From positions 312,501-376,500 of the forward strand of contig OX392530.1 of the NCBI GenBank assembly GCA_947623455.1: 64,000 nucleotides of DNA. The letters are read 5' to 3'. Positions 1 through 12,022 of the stretch are shown here, piece after piece (the first letter of the stretch is position 1; each line of letters opens with the position of its first letter). Position numbers and translations under genes: made by a program. The notes beneath the pieces were generated by a model, which was not told where the DNA came from, did no database searches, and saw nothing but the letters and a program-made list of their open reading frames with translations. Source of the stretch: Mimachlamys varia (Eukaryota; Mollusca; Bivalvia; Pectinida; Pectinidae).

Positions 1-1329
1 TGTGTTCTAAACAACAAACTGTCTAGATCAATCTCCTCATTACAAATTATTCTGTCTCTCCCTCCATTCTATTCTGTTTTTGTCGTTACTATGGTAACAA
101 CCTTATGAAACATTCCTTCTTTATTCTAAATGTTACTGCTATGATTGTAACACTACGGTAACAGAACTTTTCGACCCCCGGTTCTAACTCCATGCGTGTG
201 GTGTTAATATTGTACGACTGCTTGTCTCCCCACTCCCCCTTTCGGTTCTAACTCCATTTTTGACGTTTCCATGGTAACGTGACAGTACGTGATGTTACTG
301 TGGTAACACTCGCCACTGTCGCGTTTCTACATGTGTGTTTGGTGCTACTACGGTAACATCTCTTGTCTCCCCCTTCTCGGTTTAACCTACATGTATGATG
401 GTTCCAAGGTAGAATGACAGAACGTTCACTCTCCGTGTTGGATGTTACGGTAGTAAAACTTCTTGTCAATCCATCTGTTGACTTAGTCCCATGTTTTGCA
501 ACCATGGTAACACTTCAGATAACCCTCCTTTTGTTCTGACGCCCTGATTCCTGTTACTTTGGTAATTGGGATGATCACCACTACTATGGTGATAGACCAC
601 ATCATCGCGATCATCCTCAATACACAATTAACGCACATACCAGCGCTTGTCCTAAATTGGATATTGTATAACAGTCTATTCATAATTGCTTAAATCCAGT
701 ATGATCTATTTTCTTCTGAATGTTATCGGTAAAATTAAAAAAAAAATTGTCAAATAAAATAAACGAATTAATTGAAGAATTATTTACTGAAAATGAGTTA
801 GGAAAGACAGAATCCTGGTTGATTGGTAACTGGTTGGGAATCCTGGATGATTGGTAACTGGTTGGGAATCCTGGTTGATTGTGTTGTATCCCTTCCGCTC
901 TAAAGACACGAGATAAATCTATGTTTCCATGCATGTTGTCTACCAGCAGTTTGATGTACCTCCCTGTCTCGAATCGGAAGTGACGTTTCTTTTTTGTACA
1001 TCATTGGTTGCATATGAAATGTTTCGTAAAATATAATTATATGTAAATGAATATATTGTAATGTAATGTTAAGAAAAATCTTTTGACGATAGGTTTGTTT
1101 TCAAAAGAAATTTCATTTCTGATCTCTAAATATGAATTGCATGCAAATGCCTTTTATTCCAGCTTAAGCTGGTGGGTTTGGAGACAAATGTCTTTTTGTA
1201 ATTCAAATTGTGTTGTCATTAAGGCTTAAGAGTTTGAAGGAACAAATCGAAATACATGTAGTTCGTTTCTCTGTCGTCTGAAGTATGAAATAATAAGTAC
1301 TTATCCAGTATATTTACTGTTCACTGCAG
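1..1329 (+). other. probable intron upstream of the CBARP-like terminal exon
   Basis: No convincing exon is visible. Positions 60-620 hold a very diverged tandem array in which 'tttctatggtaacaact'-like phrases recur every 60-70 bp, alternating with 'ggttctaactccat'. A cleaner 28-bp direct repeat with three copies begins at 811, 839 and 867 (AATCCTGGTTGATTGG core). The short reading frames here follow the repeats and show no coding signature. Confidence 0.5.
811..884. repeat. 28-bp direct repeat, 2.6 copies
   Basis: Copies beginning at 811, 839 and 867 share AATCCTGGTTGATTGG with one base change (gtt/gat) in the second copy. The third copy is cut short. It sits in the presumed intron of the CBARP-like gene. 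Confidence 0.85.
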
Positions 1330-3520
1330 GTACACAGAGGGGGACTTTCATCATCTGAAAAAGTCCCGGATCGACAAGAATATTAGAAAGCAGTGTTCCC
1401 TTGGTCCGCCGTTTCAGGGTCAGGAGATGAGCAGTCCAACTACACCAGACAGGCGCCAGTCAGATTTCTACATGGAGGACGAATACATTGGCAGTCCAAA
1501 ACCAGAGCCATTCATATCCACATCCGCAGTCATGTCCCTTGGTGATTCTCCCTCGCCCACAGACTCCGCGCCTCTGCATCGGGAAGTCGCAGTCGAAATT
1601 CACTATCAATCACGTGGACGAAAAGGTAGTATCAGCAGCGGCCGCAGTGGTCGCAGTGCTGGAAGTGACGGCAGTGGGGGTCGTGTGGTAAACAGTGGCA
1701 GTGGGGCTCGTCTCGGAAGTAGTGGTAGTGGGGGTCGTCTCGGAAGTACTGGTAGTGGCGGAAGTGGCGGTCGTGCTGGAAGCGGTGGAAGTATAAATAG
1801 TGTTAGTGGCGGCGTGTGTCTCAGTAAAAATGAAAACAGGCGCCATTCACTAGGTCTTGGAGGATCGTCAGCTCCAAAAGTCGAACGCGAAAAGAGAGTG
1901 CGCTCCCATTCACATAGCCTTGACACAAATCGAATATTTGAGAGAATGAATGAACGAAAAGTGAAAAGTTTTGAGGACATTGTTGATTATGATGTGTTAA
2001 AGATAACAGAATTCAAAGGGCCATTCTATAACACAGACTTTGACGTCATATCGGAACTAAATTCCCCGGATACGTGCAAAGTCCGGTACAACGACACAGG
2101 GAGTATTGAGATATTGAACGAGGACCACCTGGACCAAATGGACATGTACGGCGAGCTGGACTCAATACGTGTGGACAGTGATGACACTGACACATTAAAC
2201 GGGACGCAGAAGTACCGCGAGCTGTGGAACCTCAGAACGACATTCGAGGAAGAGGAGGAGTGTAGTGATACAATTCGTATGGAAGACATGACGTCACCGG
2301 ATCAGTCTCCAGACGGAGAAGTGCCTAATTCATATACCACATCTTTTGAATCAAATACCGAGTCGGTGCCATACGCGGAAAGTGTTGAGAAACGATGTAG
2401 TCCCCACAGTGGCGACTGCAACCAAAACTCAGGCTGTCACCAATTACAACCCTCTCATCGTGAAAACAGGAGGCAAAACTATAAAAATATTCTTGCAAAA
2501 AGACTGCAACAGAAACCTTCAAATGCGAGTGCAGACAACAGTTTTGATAGTATAGAGACGGTGGACACTGATGGTGATGTTTCGGACACGAGTCGTCCGG
2601 AAGTGACTACGACATCGTTCGAGTCGACCACGGATAATACGGACAGTACGACAGAGAGCCAAAACCACAAACTGATACAGATGAAGGCGGACAGTGGATA
2701 CAAGTCGCTGGAGACACAGTCTCCATATATCAAACGGACACACAGTACCAGTGAGATCGAAGTGCTAGAGGAGGGAAACAGCCCCGAACCACCCGCGCGG
2801 ATTTACACGCATTCCTACTCACTTCCGGAGGCGGGGACATCCAAAGAGGGGTATGGCAGGCGGTCTAAATACTTTGAAAGAAGAAACGGAAAGACGGCGT
2901 CAAAAAAGCGGAGAGAGTACAGCCGGGAGAGACAGATTGTACAAATATATGAGAGCATTAATGAGCCAGAGACGGACTCAAGATCTGATCAGCCTTCCGG
3001 AGACAGTTTTGAGGAACCGCATACCCCTAGCAAGTCGTCTTTATTCTCTCGTTTCTTTAAATCACACCGCGAACCAAAGGAACGAATCATGATGCGAGAT
3101 TTCAGTGTAGATCAGAAAACATATAAAGTGTTTCAGGAATTCGTTCGTTACGACCCTTCCTTAGAGTCATGTCGATCGGGTCGTCACCGATCTCCGCGGT
3201 TTACACGCCATCGATTACAGAGGAAACATACGGATCCTATATATTTTGAAGAGCGACGTCGCAATAGGCTCACACCAGAACTAAGGAGCACTAGTCTTGG
3301 AAGTGACAGCAGCGCGAGCTCAGCGCGTCGCTTATCGCCCCAGGACAGCATAGAGGAAGAAGATTACGATAAAGTACGAGAAGCGGAAGAAGAAGAGGGC
3401 TGGTCCCTTGAACAGGCTCCAAGAGATGACCCTGGCAGACAATCATTGTCAATTTCTGTTCATGACATTCCAGTTATACACCTACCAGAGGAGGAGTCGG
3501 GTACACCTGCTGACATTTAG
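1330..3520 (+). CDS. CBARP: CBARP/BARP-like voltage-gated calcium channel beta-subunit-associated regulator, last coding exon (partial gene)
   Basis: Known role of the family: a single-pass neuronal and neuroendocrine membrane protein whose cytoplasmic tail binds Cav beta subunits and lowers channel activity. Seen here: a splice acceptor (ttcactgcag) ends at 1329, and the frame is open from 1331 through the first Met at 1427 to the TAG at 3518-3520, about 729 residues. The Met at 1427 is therefore probably internal. Just after the acceptor is TEGDFHHLKKSR, matching the TEGDFHHLK block I recall from vertebrate CBARP. The other blocks occur in the same order, numbered from the Met: KYRELWNLR (about 261), KADSGYKSLE (about 420), MRDFSVDQKTYKVFQEF (about 556), QRKHTDPIYF (about 598) and HDIPVIHLPEEE (about 679). 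Residues about 63-130 are a low-complexity Gly/Ser/Arg tract. The rest is acidic, Ser/Thr-rich and probably disordered, with no enzyme domain. The extracellular N-terminus and membrane helix must lie in exons left of the window. The orthology call rests on remembered motifs, not an alignment. Confidence 0.82.
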
Positions 3521-3688
3521 TAAGTGTCATTACGGACACTGTTGTCATAGAAACTATTTGTACGCTACACTGTTTCGAACTGACGTTAAGGGTAACAGTT
3601 GTTTTTGTCTGTTTGACGCTACAAGATGGTGAACTGATGTTTGGTATTACTGTTGTTCATGCCATTGCCTGTTGCGCTACCCGTGTTC

Positions 3689-3694
3689 ATTAAA
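3689..3694 (+). terminator. candidate proximal poly(A) signal (ATTAAA) of the CBARP-like gene
   Basis: ATTAAA lies about 170 bp after the stop codon. It is the first near-consensus signal downstream. Transcript data would be needed to choose between it and the distal AATAAA at 5942. Confidence 0.3.
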
Positions 3695-5941
3695 ATGATG
3701 GGGTAGATACCTGAGGCTTCTCACACAAACTAATAATATAAAATGTTAGATAATGATTCACCGTTATACTATTTGTTAAACCAAATCTTTATTTACAAAC
3801 AGTAGATCTCATGTTAATGTTGAAGTGACAAATTCACTATATACAAGTAATTTGATAACCAATAATCAATCGAAACATGTTTTAGTCCTATATGATTTGT
3901 ATATTTTTCGTGCCAATTTTACATTTTCTTACCTCTTAATTTACCTTGACGTGTATTGTACTGGGATTTTGTTAATACGAGTAGACTTACCTCTTCACAC
4001 ACTGACAGCATGATAATTCACTCCCAGGACAATGAATAATGAGTTATCTCCCCTTACACTTACATACTACAAACACCTCTCAAACTGATAGTTCGTGGAG
4101 AGTTATCTCCTCTAAAACGTGAGGAGAGCTAGGTATGGGAGTTAACTCCCCTTACCATCGCGGACTGTGAGAAGGTGCCCCAAATGACATATACAGAATA
4201 AGTTGTTTCCTTTACATAGTAATGTCTTGGCCAGTCACCGCAAAAACAACATGTATTGAAATATCCTTTCTCAGTGCTGAACACATTATCAATATCCTTC
4301 AATACATGAAACAAACATTGCATTATCGGTATCTTCACTTCAAAAATGTTTACCTGCACTGAATTTTCCTTGTGAATACCCAAGTGACACTTGCACGTGG
4401 ATAATTGAACGCGCTTGTTTATATAAATACGTGTAAGTCAATAGTTATAACAGTAAAATCCCACCTACAAACAAGGGGGTCTTTTAGTGTCAGGGGTATG
4501 TTCAATTTCACATAGGTGTAAAATTCATATGCGCTTACCATCAAGTTTTATTGTAATACTAAGCACTTAAATATCGGGATGTGGTATTACTAAATTGTAT
4601 CTAATGAACTTGTGTTCAAATGCAGTCCCAGAAGGACGAAACAGCTCTATGATGCAGTTTAATTCATTTTTTTCGGTATACTTTATCAATTACTAAACTT
4701 GAATGGTGCAGCATGTGTGTGTTACGTCATTTTCTAACACCATCGACTCAGCCGTCTTGCATGTGGACTAACACACAAAAGTAGGCATGCAAAGACGTAC
4801 ATTTGTTTCTGTCTACCAATCTGATTGCTCATTGCAGAACATCTATATTGCCGACTATTGTTCAATATATTGAGCTTTGTTGATTATAATTTATTTTGTT
4901 TGTAATTAAAGTCATCATCGACTCTCCAAACAAAAGCTACCAGCATTGACTACAAAGGATAGCCTTAGCTATTCGTATCCATAATTCGTCAGACTGAACT
5001 GAAATCAAAGCTGAATAGGAGTGGGGCTTTGCTGTATTACACCCGTTGTTGAAGTAACGTAGGGGAGTTTACATATGTTCGTACCAGACATATGCCTATG
5101 GAAAGACTTATACCAATGACGGACTCTTATCAAAACTGTATCAATATTATTATGTCAGTGACATATATATGTTAACCTACGTCACGAAGAGTTGATGTTC
5201 GCTGCGGTTGACTGACATTTTTTATTACGCTAATACCTGTACGATGTTGATGTGAAATAAGAACCCACGTTCCCAAAGTAGCCCATTGCTCAGCACAAAA
5301 TAACATGATATTTCAGCTATTACCATTCTCTTCATTTCTCGGAATGTTTTTGATAAGCGAGTTTTGGGGTACATAAGTATTGTAATATTTGCATGAACTT
5401 GAAAAGTTGTTTCGCATGAATTATATTTATAAAAAAGTTTACAAACATCTTTTTTCAATTTTATACATATATCACCAAACGTTTTAAACCCTGTTGTCCA
5501 TTAGCTTAACTAAGTGCACTACTAACTGTTTCCGCCTTATCTGTGACGTCACGTCATCACAGATGTATTTACCGGTGTGACGGGAAGATGTACAGCTGTA
5601 AAAATACAAATCCTGTAACTTAACATGTCGTGTAAACTTGTAATTTTCTCAATTCTACACCAACTCATTTTTTATAATGTCATGTTATCACTGGTATAAG
5701 AATAGTTTATATATTGACTAGATTTTCTGCTTGATATTTTCTATTTTCATAGACTTGTCTTCATTAATATGTTGGCCGTTGTTGACCGTCATTAACATCC
5801 AGCATTAACAATCCCGTGTTACACCGGTATCTGGTGCTCTCCTTGAATCCCGGGGAGAACTTTTTGTCAAATCCTATGTGTTATAAATGTACATTTTTTA
5901 GATATATTTTTCTACCCATCCGATAAGAAGGTGTAAATGTG

Positions 5942-5947
5942 AATAAA
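5942..5947 (+). terminator. candidate distal poly(A) signal (AATAAA) of the CBARP-like gene
   Basis: A canonical AATAAA is followed at once by a GT-rich stretch (gtgtgagctc), as in a cleavage region. Use of this signal would give a 3' UTR of about 2.4 kb with no other gene in between. Confidence 0.3.
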
Positions 5948-8134
5948 GTGTGAGCTCCGTCACAGGTCATAGTTCATACCAACAGTCGAGTAGAATTATT
6001 CATCCTATTTCAAACTTTTGCCAACTGATTCATGTCTCCTCCCGTTAAAAGTCAAATCTCGTCATTTTTTTTGTCATGGATTCCACATCTCGGCCAAAGC
6101 TTGACCCAACCACTGTTCGTGTCGTCACACGACTCACCCTATCCGACGTCTGCCTGTCATGTGTTCCACGTGACTCTGCAGATCCCGCTCTCGAACCTTC
6201 TTGTGTCAACAATTCCGCAAAGCCTAACATTCATATTAGATACCATGTCTATATTAAAGTTCTATTGTTTTACTTATAATCTTCGTGTGTTTGTTTTTTG
6301 TCTATACCTACAAACGATCTATTTGGCAACACAAACATTAATTTATCTTTTTTAGCATCAAACTGCTTTCTGTTTCGAGTTATAGGCGATATGAACGCCC
6401 ACTGCATTACGGGAAAATAGCATGAACCGCGCTAAATGTTGAAACTTTGTTCTTTCTTTTGCCCCGTTTCTGTCTAAGGGTGCTTTAAAATAACACTTGA
6501 AATAATTGTCGTCAGTATAAATGACAAGGAGTATTTACGACGCCATACATCTGAGGCATGGCCGCTGAATTTGAAAAATGAGTAAGATGGCCCGCCATAT
6601 GGAAAGTTGTCACGTCGCTTTGTTTTTGCTGCGTTACATAAGAACCTGAATGCCTGTATGCTATATTTTGGTCGACTTCACTGCTGATGGGGATACAAAT
6701 CGTCTTTCTACATTCTTACATGTATGTACGTGGTATCAGATTGTTGATAGTACATTATTTCGGACGATAGGCCTACTGAAACAATACCGCACATTCCGGG
6801 AATCACGGAGGGGGAAACTTCTTCATGGCAGACAGTGAGTGATTAAAAGCTTATACTTGTAATAATGAGGCTTTCTCATTGTTTAACTATGTAAATTCAA
6901 TCTTACCCAATGAGTGATTTACATGGAATAAATAAAGCCAACAAGTTGTCTATAGTTTCTCGTCCAAACGAGAGTTCGGCGTGATATGCATTGTTGTTCA
7001 ACATTCATCTCACGTTCATATTCAAACTCGTTTCGGGTTATAGTCCTATGAACCGAAACGGAACTTACTTGGTTTACCAAGTTATCTATGGCAACACATA
7101 CATCAAGCTATCATAATTTTAATTTCGAAAATGAGTGAGCATCTACTGAAAACGAGACCGGACACAACGAAATATCTAAGATTCTTCTATGCCTACGACG
7201 GTTGATATCCTTCATAAAAGGATGGGCTACACGACCGTGACAATACGTTGACTTTTGTATTGTGAAGTACACGGGATACAAAAGATCAAAGACGCGTTTC
7301 GCCTTACAATGCAGCACTTCAGATGTCATTTACATATGCAAAATATTAAACCAGGAAGGAGGGAGGGATTTTTGAGGAAACAACAAATCATATGTTATTC
7401 CAAGGTACCTTACAAACAGACATTGGCAGCATCAATTGTGAAGCTAGGGAACTTATAGAAAAGTACCACAATCACTGAACACCAACAGTCATGGGAGTTC
7501 ATCATAACTCAGCGTGAGTTAGGAGGAATACTGTGTTTATAACGATACTTGTCATTGTGTATCACATGTACATCCAACCGGAAGTCTTGTAAAAGATGTG
7601 CATTGCTTAGGTTAGGTTAGTTCCGCGACAAGTATATCAAACAATGATACATCAACACAAGCTTATTCTGGCTTACATCGATGTTACTCTGTGATTCCGG
7701 TAAATCTATTGTGCCTTTGTTCCATTGTATGGGCGGTGGACAAAACACGTAGACATAGTTTGTTACTGACGTTAGACTTTAAACAATAGATACAACCATC
7801 ATGTGCTGTTCTCATTATAGTAGAGTGGCCGTTCAAATCATTATATCATTGCAAACAGTTGCAGTTGTTACGACTGGAAGGTGATTGCATGAGGTTAATT
7901 GATTGCAGTAGCTATTTAGGGGGGCATTGGAGAGCTATGGAGACGAAAGAGGGCAGTTTATAACAATATAACATATCATTTTAGGCCGTAGAACAATGCC
8001 ACTTCAGTATCTTCCAGATCGACATCAATTATCATATATCAGTAACAATCTCGTACAGAAAAATCCCAGTGGTATAAAAATTACAGATATCACACATATT
8101 ACCATACTAAAGTTCATACAAAGGCACTGCTTCC

Positions 8135-9160
8135 AGTAGTGTTAATGTCGATTGTTGACAAACAAACTAACAACACAAGTATTCGAGAGATTCAAGTTGA
8201 TCAGAACTTTGGGCAAGTGTTATGGTCGCCATCTTTGTCTCATTGAGAAATAATCTGTATATTTTGGCCCATAGCATCACTGAAGAGTCCTAGGAGGACG
8301 AAACAGCTGTATGATGCAGTTTAATTCCTTTGATGGGTTAACTGTTTACATTTCTAAATTTAAAAAGTGCAGCATATATGTGCGTTACGTCATCTTTCAT
8401 GACAGGAGGTGGCAGACTCTGCTGGTGATTTTTTTAGTCCCCGAGGTTTGCTGGAGCCTCCATAGCCATATTTTATATCATTTGAGTAGTGACACGGTAC
8501 ATACTATACACATTTTCGTAGTACACGATTTGAAATTATACAGCACTAGTTTTATTATACTTCTAAATTCAGAAATAAATGGAGGTTTACGCACCTGACC
8601 CTTCTACTTCTACATAAGTTTAGAAATTGTGGATTCCTACCTTGGCGCATAGCATCACTGAAGAGTCCTAGGAGGACGAAACAGCTGTATGATACAGTAT
8701 ATTTCATTTTTTCGGCTAACTATGTACATTACTGAATTAAAAAGGTGCAGCATATGTGTATGTTAGCTCATCTTTAAGTGATATGAAGATGGACGCTTTT
8801 GAGTATGCTCATTAGTGTGTTTACTTGTTGTGATGACAATGATGACTCGGTTCTCAATTTGATGAGAACTTGATGTTTACTGTTATGTGACAAAGATTTA
8901 CATGGCAGGTGTCGTCGATGTAACAGAAGACGCTAACTCTCTCGGAATACCTGGTCGTATTCTCTTGTACTTCTACAAGGGTATCCAGGTAAATAATTCC
9001 TTCTTTCATATTTTGCCCATAGTTTAATCAATTTTGAGTTCGGATTATGATTTTGTTGGAAAGATTTACATGGATACTCTCGTAAAAGCACAAGAGAATA
9101 AGACCAGATGTTCCGGAAAAGTAAGCGTCTTCTGCTTCATCGAAACTCTGTACCACACCT
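8135..9160 (+). repeat. composite copy of the 'AEDAYSS' dispersed repeat family, with an inverted fragment at its right end
   Basis: The left part (about 8140-8260; shared phrase TGGTCGCCATCTTTGTCTCA) matches the copies at 22262-22681 and 27598-27998. Two GGACGAAACAGCTGTATGAT modules follow at about 8297 and 8675. The conserved core lies at about 8876-9059. At about 9085-9150 a fragment of the same core is present in reverse orientation, making a head-to-head arrangement. Confidence 0.7.
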
Positions 9161-9721
9161 TTCTATTATGTATCTGTGTTTACAATTTGTCATCGTGTTG
9201 GCGATATCTCTGATTTTCAGTATTAACATTAAAAAAACCTACACTTTTACGTAATTTCTGAACAACGTTTGCATTATTAAAATATCCGATTTTGGTCGCA
9301 TCTATAGATGAATTGTGGTCTAAGCAATGGAATGTTGGTCGTCCTAAAAGGGTTCAGTTAATGTCCGACTACTTGGTTATTAATGTCAGTGATGGGTGTC
9401 TAGTCTTCCAGCCGAGTAACCGGTTAGCCGGGTGAACGTCCCAATGGAATAAGTATAACAAACTTGTGTTCTTGGCATAATTACGTCAGTCGCACATCAT
9501 TTTTACATCCGTATTAATTAGCTAGCAGAGCAACAGCGAGAATCTGAATATACACCTGGAATTTTAATTCCTCCTTGCTGTACCCATGAACTATAAATTC
9601 AATACAGCTTCCAAAATGGTAACACCGCTTGATATTGGCCGGCAGTATAACGAGAACGGCGTAACCCGAGTCACGAGTCTGAGAGACAACTCGAGTAGAC
9701 CCCAGGTAACTCAAGACGGAA

Positions 9722-9729
9722 ATTAATAC
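9722..9729. other. left target-site duplication of the MULE (ATTAATAC)
   Basis: Identical to 12015-12022 and directly abuts the first base of the left TIR. Confidence 0.7.
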
Positions 9730-10526
9730 GGGGGGTTCCCACCTTCCCCACTTTTTATATAACAAAGGAAAGTGTTGATATAAGAGAACAATGGCAAACC
9801 AATTATAGTCTGTTTCATACTAGGTAACTTACCTGTGTAAAAGTTACCTGTGTGAAAGTTACCTGTGTCATTTACCTGTAAATGACTATACTGCCTATAT
9901 GTAGTATATAGTAGTATATAGTGAAAAATACTTTGATTTATATCTATACTTATTACTTATTAAATTAACAGCAATTCAAGAAGATCATTTATTTTTACTT
10001 TTTAACTATTCATTTCTTTAATTTTTTATTAATTAATATTACTTCAAATTACACAAAATACAGTAGAATTTATTATATATCATTCATATTTAACAACTAC
10101 AATTATATCAAAATGTGTTCTGGTTATTGACACATTATTAATGTTACACATAGAGAAATACACAATTATTAATACTATTTCATATTACATACATTGCAGT
10201 AAAGTTTATTTTATTCATACAATTATATCAAAACTTGTTCAGGTTATTGACATATTATAGGTTACACATATAGAAATACTTACATTAAAGTAAATTTAAG
10301 TATCTTCCCCTCATACACTCAAATACAAATATTTTCATATATTAAATATATATTAATTACATGCATTTATAGTCAAACATTTTCATACTTGTACATAATG
10401 ATACCTTATACATAATGATAACCTTTCATTCGATTTTACATATATATAAGTACATGCATTTATAGTCATTTCTTCACTATTAACTTAAAGTTCACAAGTC
10501 ATTGGCCCATATTTCATTATTGTAAT

Positions 10527-11360
10527 CTATCCAAGATGTAACAGATGTGATGCTGTGTTCGCGTAGTCCATATTGTCCATTGCCTGGTTCTCTAGGCGTT
10601 CCTTCAGATTGGTCAGGCGGCTGTTGATGTTCCGGTATCTCTTCGCAGATGGTCTGTTTGCTCCTCCCGCATGGCGCTGTATCCCGTTGATTTCATTTGT
10701 AGCTTGAATCTCCTGAAACACTCTAATGATGGCAAAGATGTTTGGGTGGGGATGGTGGACCTTCTTCAACTTCCAATGTCAGGCTTCTAGATGATTGGTG
10801 GTTCGAGGTCCCTCGGTGTCGTAGTGGTTCCAGACGTGACGATCTCCCTCAATCCACTGTGTTACCACGTAGTCGGTGAAGGGTGTTGTAGGCACGGGCA
10901 GGTCAGCATCCTCAAGTTCGTCAAAAGCATTGAACCACACATCGTCAACTCTCTCTAAGAGAACTAGGGGTAAAACTGCAGCCAAGCGTACAAGTCGGTT
11001 GAAGTCGTCGTTCTCTCTGTAGAACTGCTGAAGTCCGGTCTGTTGTGCTTTCCTCCATATAAATTGGGTAAAGTGGAAAAAAATCCCTTGATGGTCACTC
11101 CCGGGAAAACTTGATGAAGGGCGTTGTGTGCGGCAGTTTCGAAGTCAACGAATACTGTTGTTGGGTGGAGAGGCAAGTTGAAGTCAGTCATAGTTGCTTT
11201 CAGTCGTGTCAGGAAACAGGTGTACAGCTGCTGGGTCTTGCCTGGTAGAAGTGTGTAGACTAGTGGGTACATCTTTCCGTCAATAAGTCCATGAATGGTG
11301 TAGATCTGATAAAACAGCTTAGGGCACGTGAAGAAAGTTCCATCACAGAATAAGTTGGTA
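10527..11360 (-). pseudogene. MULE transposase (DDE type), broken by one frameshift and one nonsense codon
   Basis: Reading leftwards from about 11360, the frame gives LFCDGTFFTCPKLFYQIYTI, with the first catalytic Asp in CDGTF. It continues through GKMYPLVYTLLPGKT and TTVFVDFETAAHNAL (second Asp in VDFE). This arrangement is typical of the MULE transposase domain (established knowledge). Near the homopolymer at 11077-11083 the frame shifts: the first frame runs to a stop at 10964, while the shifted frame gives the expected FHFTQFIWRKAQQTGLQQFY and continues into RLAAVLPLVLLERVDDVWF. At 10779-10781 a TGA replaces the Trp expected in LEAWHWKLKKVHHPHPN, after which the same frame runs to the natural end HLLHLG. 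The N-terminal zinc-finger region is missing, and a GTAGTTGG-type microsatellite (11353-11460) sits where it should be. It therefore looks non-functional but fairly young. Confidence 0.88.
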
Positions 11361-11465
11361 GTTGTGGGTAGTAGTTGGTAGTTGTGGGTAGTAGTTGGGA
11401 GTTATGGGTAGTTGGTCTAGTAGTTGGTAGTGTTGGGTAGTAGTTGGTAGTTGTTGGTAATACTG
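11353..11465. repeat. GTAGTTGGTAGTTGTGG microsatellite
   Basis: Short G/T-rich direct repeats lie inside the MULE, directly upstream (minus-strand sense) of the surviving transposase frame. Confidence 0.8.
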
Positions 11466-12014
11466 CTGGAACTTCACAATTGGAAATGATTCCTACATGA
11501 TGAATTGTTGATATATATAACCAATTTGACTTGGATATTCATCATCAGCTTGGACTAACTGATACAAAGTAAAAAAGTGTTTAATTAATTGCAGCACTCA
11601 TCATCATCTCGGTAATTAGTGAAGGCTTTAGCTCACCTGGATGGGAGTGAGAGCTTGGATAATTAGAGTCTATTAATAAGTTTTATAATAAGTATAAAAT
11701 ACCATTATATCATATTGTAGTCTCATATGATAAACATATATTACATTGATAAACAAAATTTCCATTTGAAAAATATTGTTTTCAATATTTATTTATTGAA
11801 AGTGCAAATGTATAATAAAACATATATATCCATATAAAATATAGAGGTTCATCACTGATTAAACACAGGTAAAAACTCAGGTAAGAACACAGGTAAGAAC
11901 ACAGATAAATACAGGTAAATAATTCCAAAATTATTCAGAAACAGACTATAATCCTTCTAACAACATTCTCCCCCATATGTTTTTTTAAAAAAGTGGGGAA
12001 GGTGGGATACAGCC

Positions 12015-12022
12015 ATTAATAC
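12015..12022. other. right target-site duplication of the MULE (ATTAATAC)
   Basis: Identical to 9722-9729 and directly abuts the last base of the right TIR. Confidence 0.7.

Larger units (their letters stand above)
3521..8130. other. 3' UTR and intergenic DNA, no gene recognised
   Basis: AT-rich sequence with only short unsupported frames. A diverged copy of a dispersed repeat (GGACGAAACAGCT then GGTGCAGCATGTGTG) lies at about 4625-4740 and recurs at about 8285-8400 and 8660-8770. The open frames at 6032-6355 and 6076-6279 overlap each other, lack recognisable motifs and were not called as genes. Confidence 0.5.
9730..12014 (-). mobile_element. Mutator-like element (MULE) with TIRs and 8-bp target-site duplication
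   Basis: The ends are inverted repeats. TCCCACCTTCCCCACTTTTT at the left (from 9737) matches, in reverse complement, the sequence ending at 12007. A second shared TIR block, ATTATAGTCTGTTTC, lies at 9802-9816 with its complement at 11938-11952. Subterminal TTACCTGTGT-type repeats follow on both sides (about 9830-9885 and 11868-11925). ATTAATAC occurs directly outside both ends (9722-9729 and 12015-12022), as expected for a MULE target duplication of about 8-11 bp. The element is 2285 bp and carries a broken transposase on the minus strand. Its AT-rich middle holds two copies, about 123 bp apart, of a ~60-bp sequence beginning AATTATATCAAAA (about 10100 and 10220). Confidence 0.85.

Noticed and set aside
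6032..6355. 107-codon plus frame, overlapped by 6076-6279
   Set aside because: No recognisable motif, no splice partners, and a T-rich hydrophobic C-terminus typical of chance frames in AT-rich DNA.
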